Assembly (NCBI GenBank): GCA_905236635.1 | Contig: CAJOCJ010000005.1 | Span: 34,045-98,044, forward strand | Length of the DNA: 64,000 bases | Source: an uncultured Bacteroidales bacterium | Lineage (GTDB): Bacteria; Bacteroidota; Bacteroidia; Bacteroidales; F082 | Direction: 5' to 3' | Shown here: one piece after another, positions 8,977 through 15,709 of the stretch | Layout of the letters: each line of letters starts with the position of its first letter | How positions within the stretch are numbered: position 1 is the stretch's first letter | Program-made: the position numbers and the translations under genes | Notes under the pieces: model-generated | What the model was told of the DNA's origin: nothing | Seen by the model: only the letters and a program-made list of their open reading frames with translations | Databases searched by the model: none

Positions 8977-9630
8977 ATGTTGCCTGAAAACCATATAGTA
9001 ACTCGAAGAGATGTCAAAAACGCACGTCTTAAAGTTTGTGAAGACGGTGTGGTGCAGCTTTATGTCCCAACTTCTTTTACAGAAGAGGAAATAGAGCGTC
9101 TTTTGGAGAAAAAAGCAAAGTGGATTGCGTCAAAGCAGGAGTATTTCAAACAAAAATCAAACATTAAACTACGTCGCAATGAGATTCTGATGTTTGGGAA
9201 CAGATATTCCTATTTCTATTCTTCAAAATACCAGAACAAAGTGATAATCAATCACGAAAGCAAGACCATTCAGGCAAAAAGAGATTTGCTTGACAAGGCC
9301 GTTAAAGAAAAATGGTTGAAATCAGTGGCGAAAAAGTATATCTCTGAACGAGTTGAGACACTATCAGAATCATTGTTGTTGCCATACAATAAGTTATATA
9401 TCAGAAGTCAGAAAAAGAAATGGGGAAATTGCTCCAATGAGAAAAACATTTCTGTCAATTGGCGAGTTATAAAAGCTCCTGAATTTGTTATAGATTACGT
9501 GATAATTCATGAGCTTTGTCATACGGTAATTATGAAACACACCGTTAAGTTTCAGACCTTGCTTCGTTCCCATTGTCCCGATTGTGATGCAGCTCAGGCA
9601 TGGCTGGATAAATATGGTAATAGTTTATGA
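8977..9630 (+). CDS. YgjP/DUF45-family zinc metallopeptidase-like protein
   Basis: A 217-residue protein with the signature HELCHTVIMKH, an HExxH-like zinc site (here HELCH plus a downstream His), and the preceding KKWGNCSNEKNISVNWR segment typical of the DUF45 (YgjP, WLM/SprT-like) family. This family is often the last gene of type I R-M operons, where its job is not established. The start ATG lies one base after the hsdR stop, which indicates co-translation. No signal peptide. The substrate is unknown. Confidence 0.85.
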   Translation: MLPENHIVTRRDVKNARLKVCEDGVVQLYVPTSFTEEEIERLLEKKAKWIASKQEYFKQKSNIKLRRNEILMFGNRYSYFYSSKYQNKVIINHESKTIQAKRDLLDKAVKEKWLKSVAKKYISERVETLSESLLLPYNKLYIRSQKKKWGNCSNEKNISVNWRVIKAPEFVIDYVIIHELCHTVIMKHTVKFQTLLRSHCPDCDAAQAWLDKYGNSL

Positions 9631-9648
9631 TATATTAGAATTTTTTAT

Positions 9649-9656
9649 TATCTTTG
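9649..9656 (+). promoter_or_regulatory. Bacteroidetes -7 promoter element TATCTTTG downstream of the R-M operon
   Basis: A perfect TAnnTTTG match just after the DUF45 stop. The next plus-strand gene starts at 9843 and has its own -7 element, so this promoter either adds a long leader or makes a short transcript. Confidence 0.5.
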
Positions 9657-9759
9657 CCCTCACAAATCAACACCAATTAGTTTGTCAGTACGCCCCAAAT
9701 TGTAAAGAGATTTTTAGATTTCTTGCAATAAAATGCAATTTATGTTAAAAATGCACCCC

Positions 9760-9780
9760 GAACGTAATTTTCTTACGTTC
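9760..9780 (+). other. Short perfect hairpin in the 9631-9842 gap
   Basis: The sequence GAACGTAA, a five-base spacer and TTACGTTC form a perfect 8-bp stem (9760-9767 with 9773-9780). No U-tract follows, so it is a weak terminator at best. It lies between the promoter-like boxes at 9649 and 9809. Confidence 0.4.
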
Positions 9781-9808
9781 CGATAATTCTTATTCAAAAT
9801 TCTGTTTT

Positions 9809-9816
9809 TAGCTTTG
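9809..9816 (+). promoter_or_regulatory. -7 promoter element TAGCTTTG for the small gene at 9843
   Basis: TAnnTTTG match located 27 bases before ATG 9843, a normal leader length for Bacteroidetes genes. Confidence 0.6.
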
Positions 9817-9842
9817 CCGTAGAATTTTAAAATTTTACGACA

Positions 9843-10250
9843 ATGAATATACCACAAGGAAACAGTAAAGAGGATTTTAAACAGCGTGAAGAAATAATAT
9901 CGCTTGTTTATCGTCAATGGATTGATGCAAACCCAGACAAAAGAGTTTATAATCGTTCGTTAAAAGATTATATCAATATCCGTTATTTGTCTATTACAGA
10001 AACTATGCACCATGCAGCAAAAAATTATAATTCAACATTGGCTTTACTGCAACTAGACACAATACTGCGGTATTCTGTAAAATATGGTAAGCCTAAAACA
10101 CCTAAGAAAGGGAGTAAGAATCAGAAGATTTTTATGAAAATTCAAGAAATGCACTGTGATCTGGTTGGTATTGGAACAGTAAAAATGACAGTGGGTGTTA
10201 AACGAACCGGTGAGAAGATACAATATTGTATTACTGCGATAAGGGCATAA
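9843..10250 (+). CDS. Uncharacterised 135-residue protein
   Basis: I do not recognise the family. The protein is basic, without signal peptide, membrane helix or a metal motif. The N-terminal two thirds looks helical; the C-terminal part (GIGTVKMTVGVKRTGEKIQYCITA) looks like beta strands. It has its own promoter (9809-9816), an ATG start and a stop directly followed by a poly-A run. Its place between an R-M operon and two Fic genes makes an accessory or host-conflict role possible, but nothing in the sequence shows it. Confidence 0.6.
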   Translation: MNIPQGNSKEDFKQREEIISLVYRQWIDANPDKRVYNRSLKDYINIRYLSITETMHHAAKNYNSTLALLQLDTILRYSVKYGKPKTPKKGSKNQKIFMKIQEMHCDLVGIGTVKMTVGVKRTGEKIQYCITAIRA

Positions 10251-10346
10251 AAAAAAGAAACCGACAGGTTGGCTCTCTCGAAAGGTCATCGCCAAATTAT
10301 GGACGTCAACGGACTGTTCCCCTATTGATTTCTGACTGCAAAAATA
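10249..10346 (-). ncRNA. Possible small RNA with own promoter and U-tract
   Basis: On the minus strand a perfect TATTTTTG box (plus-strand CAAAAATA at 10339-10346) is followed about 80 bases later by eight consecutive T residues (10256 down to 10249). Just before the T-run the strand reads AACC-TGTC-GGTT, a short stem, and a TTGGC/GCCAA pair can form further upstream. No convincing ORF is encoded. The stem is short, so termination strength is uncertain; the call rests mainly on promoter plus U-tract. Confidence 0.3.
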
Positions 10347-10388
10347 CGATATTTTTTAATACAATCAACTAATTTTAAAAAATTTTTG

Positions 10389-10396
10389 TATCTTTG
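10389..10396 (+). promoter_or_regulatory. -7 promoter element TATCTTTG for the first fic gene
   Basis: Perfect TAnnTTTG box 20 bases before ATG 10417. Confidence 0.65.
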
Positions 10397-10416
10397 CGAT
10401 AAAATAAAGCATCTCA

Positions 10417-11421
10417 ATGAAACACATACAAAACAAAAGATATATACCGCCGTTTCAGATAACTGCAGAGATTTTAAGACTTGTATCTGAAATATCCGAA
10501 CTTGTGGGTGCTCTTAGCATGAGTCTGGGCGATAAAATGCCTTCCCCGATGTTGAGAAAAGCCAATCAGATCAAGACTATCCACTCATCGCTTGCTATTG
10601 AGCATAACAGCCTATCGTTGAAACAGGTAACCGATATTGTGGATGGAAAACATGTACTTGGTGCACCAAATGAGATTCGGGAAGTGAAAAATGCGTTGCA
10701 AGCTTATCAACTTATGGCACAACTTGACGCTTTTAAAGAAAAAGACCTTCTGAAAGCTCATGGTCTGATGATGTATGGCTTGATGAATAATGCAGGGCAT
10801 TATAGATATGACAGCGTGGGTGTTTTCGACGGCAGCCGATGCATACACATGGCTCCGCCTGCAATGTTCGTCCCTCAACTAATGGGAAATCTCTTCGAGT
10901 GGATTAAATCGACGGATGTCCACCCGCTTATAAGCAGTTGCGTATTTCATTATGAATTTGAGTTTATTCATCCTTTCATGGACGGTAATGGTCGTATGGG
11001 TCGCTATTGGCAAACAATGCTTCTCGCACGTTGGAAAGGAATATTCGCATGGATACCGGTTGAAACAATAGTCAAAGCGCATCAACAGGAGTATTACGAT
11101 GCTATTGCCAAATCAGATGCAGCTGGTGAAAGCACTATTTTCATCACTTTTATGCTACAGTGCTTGCTGGATAGTATAAAAGAATATCAAGTAGCGGATA
11201 AAGTAGTGGATAAAGTAGCGGATAAAACATTGGGAAATAGGGAACTGGAACTGGTTAATCTGATAAAAAAGAATAAAAATATCACTATACAGGAAATGAT
11301 GAAAAAGACTGGCCTCTCAGATAGTGGAGTAAGAAAGATCTTGTCGGGATTGAAGAAAAAAGGCGTTGTTGAAAGGGTGGGGGCCAACAAAAATGGTTAT
11401 TGGAAACTTAATAGCTTATAA
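10417..11421 (+). CDS. Fic-domain protein with C-terminal winged-helix DNA-binding region
   Basis: Fic enzymes transfer AMP or related groups to target hydroxyls. This 334-residue protein has the complete active-site motif HPFMDGNGRMGR near residues 189-200 and, towards the N-terminus, SLAIEHNSLSL, an inhibitory-helix motif of the (S/T)xxxE type, with His after the Glu rather than the more usual Gly/Asn. That makes it an N-terminally self-inhibited Fic protein. The C-terminus (about 275-334) is a winged helix (IQEMMKKTGLSDSGVRKIL). A linker repeats VADK/VVDK/VADK, encoded by three 12-bp units. It has its own promoter and stands alone. The target is unknown; proteins of this build may bind their own operator. 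Confidence 0.9.
   Translation: MKHIQNKRYIPPFQITAEILRLVSEISELVGALSMSLGDKMPSPMLRKANQIKTIHSSLAIEHNSLSLKQVTDIVDGKHVLGAPNEIREVKNALQAYQLMAQLDAFKEKDLLKAHGLMMYGLMNNAGHYRYDSVGVFDGSRCIHMAPPAMFVPQLMGNLFEWIKSTDVHPLISSCVFHYEFEFIHPFMDGNGRMGRYWQTMLLARWKGIFAWIPVETIVKAHQQEYYDAIAKSDAAGESTIFITFMLQCLLDSIKEYQVADKVVDKVADKTLGNRELELVNLIKKNKNITIQEMMKKTGLSDSGVRKILSGLKKKGVVERVGANKNGYWKLNSL
11191..11226 (+). repeat. Three in-frame 12-bp tandem repeats in the Fic linker
   Basis: Units GTAGCGGATAAA, GTAGTGGATAAA and GTAGCGGATAAA follow one another directly and encode VADK-VVDK-VADK between the Fic domain and the winged helix. Slippage would change linker length by four residues without changing frame. Confidence 0.85.
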
Positions 11422-11502
11422 GCTTGTAAGATTATGAGCTTAGAAGTGTGGTGACCCGAGCCGAAAAATAAAATAAACCTCTGAACTTTCAAAAATTTTT
11501 CG

Positions 11503-11510
11503 TACTTTTG
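11503..11510 (+). promoter_or_regulatory. -7 promoter element TACTTTTG for the TSCPD gene
   Basis: TAnnTTTG match 17 bases before ATG 11527. Confidence 0.6.
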
Positions 11511-11526
11511 CAAAAAGAGAATTTCT

Positions 11527-11784
11527 ATGAAACACATTCAATATCCCACTCAAGGCACCTGCTCGGTGCTCATCGACGTCACCGCCGATGATAACGACGT
11601 CATCCAACAAGTGTTCTTCCTCGGAGGATGCAACGGCAACACCCAGGGCATCTGCCGCCTTGTCACCGGACAGAAAATCGACGACGTCATCAGCAAACTC
11701 AACGGAATCCGCTGTGGTAACAAACCCACATCATGCCCCGACCAGCTCTGTAGGGCATTGGAACAGTTGAAGAAAGAAAAATAA
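11527..11784 (+). CDS. TSCPD-domain small protein (TIGR03905-like)
   Basis: An 85-residue protein with the family's GGCNGNTQGICRLV segment and the eponymous TSCPDQL near the C-terminus. The TSCPD domain also occurs at the C-terminus of some ribonucleotide reductases, where its Cys residues are thought to bind metal or act in redox; the function of the stand-alone form is not known. Four Cys are present. It has its own promoter and ends 70 bases before the second fic gene. Confidence 0.85.
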   Translation: MKHIQYPTQGTCSVLIDVTADDNDVIQQVFFLGGCNGNTQGICRLVTGQKIDDVISKLNGIRCGNKPTSCPDQLCRALEQLKKEK

Positions 11785-11791
11785 AAAAAAC

Positions 11792-11807
11792 TTGCCGATA
11801 TCGGCAA
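11792..11807. promoter_or_regulatory. Perfect 16-bp palindrome, probable operator of the second fic gene
   Basis: TTGCCGATATCGGCAA is fully palindromic and lies just upstream of the -7 box at 11815. A further single half-site, TTGCCGATAAT, occurs at 11844-11854, directly abutting the start codon. The Fic protein made from here has an N-terminal HTH, so self-regulation is likely. Confidence 0.6.
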
Positions 11808-11814
11808 AAAATCG

Positions 11815-11822
11815 TATCTTTG
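11815..11822 (+). promoter_or_regulatory. -7 promoter element TATCTTTG for the second fic gene
   Basis: Perfect TAnnTTTG box 32 bases before ATG 11855, placed between the palindrome at 11792-11807 and the half-site at 11844-11854. Confidence 0.65.
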
Positions 11823-11854
11823 CAGCGGTTTTTAACTAAAATCTTGCCGATAAT

Positions 11855-12739
11855 ATGGAATATATTTCAGTCACACAATATGCCGAAAAGTACGGAATAA
11901 GCGAGCGAACAGCCCGTAATTATTGTGCTTCGGGTAAAATAGATGGTGCTTTCCTTACCGGAAAAACATGGACTATCCCCGCCGATGCATCATTGCCTAA
12001 AAAAGGCAAAACAAAAATATCGTCATTGCTTAAACGTCTGCGTGAAGAGAAAGACAGCCGTATGAAAGGCGGCATTTATCACCGCATCCAAATTGATTTG
12101 ACATACAACTCCAACCATATTGAGGGCAGTCGCCTCACCAAGGAGCAGACTCGACTGATTTTTGAGACTAACACCATAGGCATAACAACCGAAAACACCA
12201 ACGTTGACGATATAATGGAGACTGTAAACCATTTCCGTTGTATCGATTACATTATCGACCACGCTACCGAAAAAATCACAGAAGCACATATAAAACAGTT
12301 GCATCTGATATTGAAAACCATCACATCCGACAGCCGGAAACCGTGGTTTGCAGTAGGCGATTACAAGCGTTTGGCAAACGAGATTGGGGGTGAGGCGACG
12401 ACAATGCCAGCTGATGTGCATACATCCATAAAGACTTTATTATCAGATTATTATGCGATAAAGAAAGTGGGGCTTGACGATATTATTGATTTTCACGTGA
12501 AGTTCGAACGCGTTCATCCGTTTCAAGACGGCAATGGCCGCATAGGGCGAATGCTGATATTTTGGCAATGCCTGCAAAACGACATCGTCCCGTTTGTCAT
12601 CAGTGAAGACCTGCGCTTGTTTTATTATCGTGGATTGCAAAATTGGGGGCATATCAACGGTTATCTTAGAGACACTTGTTTGACAGCTCAAGATAATTTC
12701 AAGGCATTGTTGGATTATTTCAAAATGAATCACAAATGA
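11855..12739 (+). CDS. Fic-domain protein with N-terminal MerR/excisionase-like HTH
   Basis: A 294-residue protein. Residues 1-50 form a helix-turn-helix of the excisionase/MerR kind (SVTQYAEKYGISERTARNYC). The Fic domain has the inhibitory motif SNHIEGSRL near residue 88 ((S/T)xxxEG) and the catalytic loop HPFQDGNGRIGR near 222-233, both intact. The domain order is the reverse of the neighbouring Fic protein (HTH first, not last), so these are not recent duplicates. The palindrome at its promoter points to autoregulation. Its stop overlaps the start of nnrD (ATGA at 12736-12739). Confidence 0.9.
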   Translation: MEYISVTQYAEKYGISERTARNYCASGKIDGAFLTGKTWTIPADASLPKKGKTKISSLLKRLREEKDSRMKGGIYHRIQIDLTYNSNHIEGSRLTKEQTRLIFETNTIGITTENTNVDDIMETVNHFRCIDYIIDHATEKITEAHIKQLHLILKTITSDSRKPWFAVGDYKRLANEIGGEATTMPADVHTSIKTLLSDYYAIKKVGLDDIIDFHVKFERVHPFQDGNGRIGRMLIFWQCLQNDIVPFVISEDLRLFYYRGLQNWGHINGYLRDTCLTAQDNFKALLDYFKMNHK

Positions 12740-13593
12740 AAAACATACAAAATCAAGAATCGGCATTTATTGAGGTGACCGACGAGCTCGTCAGGCCGCT
12801 GTTGCACGTGAGGGCCAAGGACTCGCACAAAGGCACCTACGGCCATGCGCTGCTGATAGCGGGCTCTACAGGCAAGACCGGCGCCGCTCTGCTGGCATCG
12901 GAGGCCTGCATGCGCTCGGGCGTCGGACTGCTCACCACACATCTGCCGAAAACGGCGATGCTGCCACTCCAGGTGTATCTTCCAGAGGCGATGATAAGCG
13001 TCGATAAGTCAGACGACTGCTTCTCGCAAGTACCGGACCTTCAGCCATATAACGCGATAGGAGTGGGGCCTGGCCTCGGCAAGGCGCCTGAGACGATGAC
13101 CGCACTGAAGATACTGATACAAGAATCGAAGGCGCCTATGGTGTTCGACGCCGACGCGCTGAATATCCTGGCTGAAAACAAGACGTGGCTGGCGTTTCTG
13201 CCTGCACGCACCATCATCACGCCGCATCCTAAAGAGTTTGAGAGGCTGTTTGGCAAGACCGACAGCCGTGAACAAGCCATCGAGCTACAACGCGAGATGG
13301 CGATGCGATATAAGATCATCATCGTGCTGAAAGGCGCGAACACCACAACTATACTGCCGGATGGACGCTGCTTCGTCAACACCACGGGCAACCCGGGCAT
13401 GGCGACAGGCGGCAGCGGCGACGTGCTCACAGGCATAATACTGTCGCTGCTAGCACAGCGTTATACGCCGGAAGAAGCAGCAATAATAGGGGTTTTCATG
13501 CATGGCATGGCAGGCGACGCCGCTGCCGCGAAACTCGGCATGGAAGCTATGATAGCAGGGGATATTACGAAGTATTTGGATTTTAGATTGTGA
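12736..13593 (+). CDS. nnrD: ADP/ATP-dependent NAD(P)H-hydrate dehydratase, stand-alone kinase-like domain
   Basis: The enzyme repairs hydrated NAD(P)H. The 285 residues match only the C-terminal domain of the common bifunctional Nnr protein: VTDELVRPLL at the start, GPGLGK, ITPHPKEFERL, VLKGANT and the nucleotide/catalytic loop GNPGMATGGSGDVLTGI near the end. The N-terminal NnrE epimerase domain (about 220 residues) is absent. The first dozen residues resemble the interdomain linker, and the gene starts inside the fic stop codon, which suggests a rearrangement may have joined a truncated nnr gene to fic. Base composition is higher in G+C than in the fic gene. Stand-alone NnrD proteins do exist, so it can be functional. 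Confidence 0.9.
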   Translation: MKNIQNQESAFIEVTDELVRPLLHVRAKDSHKGTYGHALLIAGSTGKTGAALLASEACMRSGVGLLTTHLPKTAMLPLQVYLPEAMISVDKSDDCFSQVPDLQPYNAIGVGPGLGKAPETMTALKILIQESKAPMVFDADALNILAENKTWLAFLPARTIITPHPKEFERLFGKTDSREQAIELQREMAMRYKIIIVLKGANTTTILPDGRCFVNTTGNPGMATGGSGDVLTGIILSLLAQRYTPEEAAIIGVFMHGMAGDAAAAKLGMEAMIAGDITKYLDFRL

Positions 13594-13594
13594 C

Positions 13595-13708
13595 CGTCAT
13601 TTCGAGCGAAATGTAACGAAGTGAAATGTAGTCGAGAAATCTTCCACCAACGAGAGCTTAGGAGTGTAGAGGATTTATTCATTCCGCTACGCTTCAGTCG
13701 AAATGACG
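13595..13708. repeat. 114-bp palindromic element, copy A
   Basis: Begins with CGTCATTTCGA and ends with its exact inverse TCGAAATGACG; the core reads GAGAAATCTTCCACCAACGA. Copy B at 59679-59792 has the same ends, same length and nearly the same core. The element fills the gap between the convergent nnrD and parE genes, 1 base after one stop and 8 bases before the other, so it may serve as a two-way terminator. Confidence 0.8.
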
Positions 13709-13716
13709 TGTGAAAA

Positions 13717-15642
13717 TTAGTCTAGCTTATCGATATTCGAATCGTCCTCGATTCTGAGGTTGTCGATGATGAATTTCTGACGCTGGTCGGTATTCTTTCC
13801 CATGTAATATTTCAAAAGCTCAGGTATCGTCATGTCGTGGCGCAGGATGATAGGCTCCAGGCGCATGTTCGGACCGATGAAATAACTGAACTCGTCGGGC
13901 GAGATCTCGCCGAGACCTTTGAATCGTGTTATCTCCGGATGGGCGCCAAGCGACTTGATGGCATCGACGCGCTCCTCGTCGGAATAGCAATAACGTGTCT
14001 CCTTCTTGTTTCTCACACGGAACAACGGGGTCTGCAGTATATACAGGTGTCCGCCACGAACCACGTCGGGGTAGAACTGCAGGAAGAAAGTGAGCATCAG
14101 CAGGCGGATATGCATGCCGTCGACATCAGCATCGGTGGCGATGACGATGTTGTTATATCTCAGATTCTCAATCGATTCATCAATGTTTAAAGCAGCCTGC
14201 AGGAGGTTGAACTCTTCGTTCTCGTAAACGATCTTCTTGGTTAAACCATAGCAGTTGAGCGGCTTTCCACGCAGGCTGAACACCGCCTGTGTCTGTGCGT
14301 CGCGGCTCTTGGTGATGCTTCCCGATGCCGAGTCACCCTCGGTGATGAACAGCGTCGATTCGAGACGTTTCTCCTGGTTGGTGTTGTAATGTATGCGGCA
14401 GTCGCGGAGCTTTCTGTTGTTGAGGCTGACCTTCTTGGCGCTCTCACGGGCGAGCTTCTTGATGTTTGCCATGCCCTTGCGCTCCTTCTCGTTCTGTATG
14501 ATCTTACGCATCAAAGCCTCGGCAACGTCGCTGTTCATGTGCAGGAACTTGTCGAAATGGCGTTTGATGATATCAGTGATATACTGACGGATGGTCGTCT
14601 CGCTCTCCTTGTCCATGTAGTTCGACGAGAACTTGGTCTTCGTCTGGCCTTCGAACTCAGGCTCATCGACTTTTATCGACAACGAGGCGATGAACGCGCT
14701 GCGGATGTCGGATGTCTCGTATTCTTTGTTGTAGAACTCTCTGATAGTCTTGGCGATAGCCTCACGGAACACGTTGAGATGCGTGCCCCCAAGCGGGTTA
14801 TACTGTCCGTTGGCGAACGGGAAATATTCCTCGTTGCTCGTCACGTTGGAATGTGTGAACGCGCATTCGAAGTCGCCTTCTTTGATATGTATGATAGGGT
14901 AGGCGCAGCTCTCGAGTTTGCCGATCTTACGTGTCAGCAGGTCGAGGAGGCCGTTCTTCGCCTGGTATTTCTGTCCGTTGAGAATCAGTGTCAAGCCGCT
15001 GTTTAAAAATGCGTAGTTCCACACCATCTCATCGACGTATTCCATAAGGAAATGGTAGTTTCCGAACAACTCGGCGTCGGGCACGAATGTTATCTCTGTG
15101 CCGTTTTTCTGGTCTGTCGGGATGATGTCCGATTCGGATAGTAGTTCGCCTTTTGAGAACTCGACGACTTTCGTCATGCCGTCGCGGAATGCCTGTGCGC
15201 GGAAGTAAGAAGATGCTGCGTTGGTGGCTTTGGCGCCGACGCCGTTGAGACCCACGGCTTTCTTGAACGCTCCGGTGTTGTACTTGCCGCCGGTGTTCAT
15301 CTGGCCCATACAGTCTTTGAGCGATGCCAGCGGGATGCCGCGGCCGTAGTCACGCACACGCACCTTGCCGTCGTTTATGTCGATCTCGATGACCTTGCCG
15401 GCACCCATGTTGAACTCGTCGATGCTGTTGTCAACGATCTCTTTCAACAGGATATAGATGCCGTCGTCGTGTGCCGAGCCGTCGCCCGCCTTGCCGATGT
15501 ACATGCCAAGACGCTTGCGGATATGCTCATTCCACGACAGATGCTGGATGGCATCGTCATTATAATCGACCGGATTAACGTTTGTAGTAAAGTCTAACTC
15601 GTTGTCTTCCAGAATGTTATCTTCAATAATCTCTTCCGCCAT
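13717..15642 (-). CDS. parE: DNA topoisomerase IV subunit B
   Basis: A GHKL-type ATPase subunit of a type IIA topoisomerase that decatenates chromosomes. The protein has the ATP-lid and Bergerat motifs (EIVDNSIDEF, GRGIPL, GVGAKATNA), the QTKTKFSS transducer motif and the TOPRIM acidic motifs EGDSASG and DADVDG. The C-terminus (LLKYYMGKNTDQRQKFIIDNL) is that of Bacteroidetes ParE rather than GyrB. The longest frame opens at 15762 but would include the promoter; ATG 15642 (MAEEIIEDN) gives 641 residues and follows the -7 box at 15662-15669. parC is not adjacent in this window. Confidence 0.92.
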   Translation of the reverse strand: MAEEIIEDNILEDNELDFTTNVNPVDYNDDAIQHLSWNEHIRKRLGMYIGKAGDGSAHDDGIYILLKEIVDNSIDEFNMGAGKVIEIDINDGKVRVRDYGRGIPLASLKDCMGQMNTGGKYNTGAFKKAVGLNGVGAKATNAASSYFRAQAFRDGMTKVVEFSKGELLSESDIIPTDQKNGTEITFVPDAELFGNYHFLMEYVDEMVWNYAFLNSGLTLILNGQKYQAKNGLLDLLTRKIGKLESCAYPIIHIKEGDFECAFTHSNVTSNEEYFPFANGQYNPLGGTHLNVFREAIAKTIREFYNKEYETSDIRSAFIASLSIKVDEPEFEGQTKTKFSSNYMDKESETTIRQYITDIIKRHFDKFLHMNSDVAEALMRKIIQNEKERKGMANIKKLARESAKKVSLNNRKLRDCRIHYNTNQEKRLESTLFITEGDSASGSITKSRDAQTQAVFSLRGKPLNCYGLTKKIVYENEEFNLLQAALNIDESIENLRYNNIVIATDADVDGMHIRLLMLTFFLQFYPDVVRGGHLYILQTPLFRVRNKKETRYCYSDEERVDAIKSLGAHPEITRFKGLGEISPDEFSYFIGPNMRLEPIILRHDMTIPELLKYYMGKNTDQRQKFIIDNLRIEDDSNIDKLD

Positions 15643-15661
15643 GTTCTCAAAAAACTTTTTG

Positions 15662-15690
15662 CAAAAATAATAAAAAAAATTGTATTTTTG
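15662..15690. promoter_or_regulatory. Back-to-back promoters for parE and the DMT exporter gene
   Basis: CAAAAATA at 15662-15669 is a minus-strand TATTTTTG box for parE; TATTTTTG at 15683-15690 is the plus-strand box for the gene starting at 15710. The two are only 13 bases apart, so polymerases bound at one will hinder the other. Confidence 0.65.
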
Positions 15691-15709
15691 CACAATTTTT
15701 AAAATTGTT

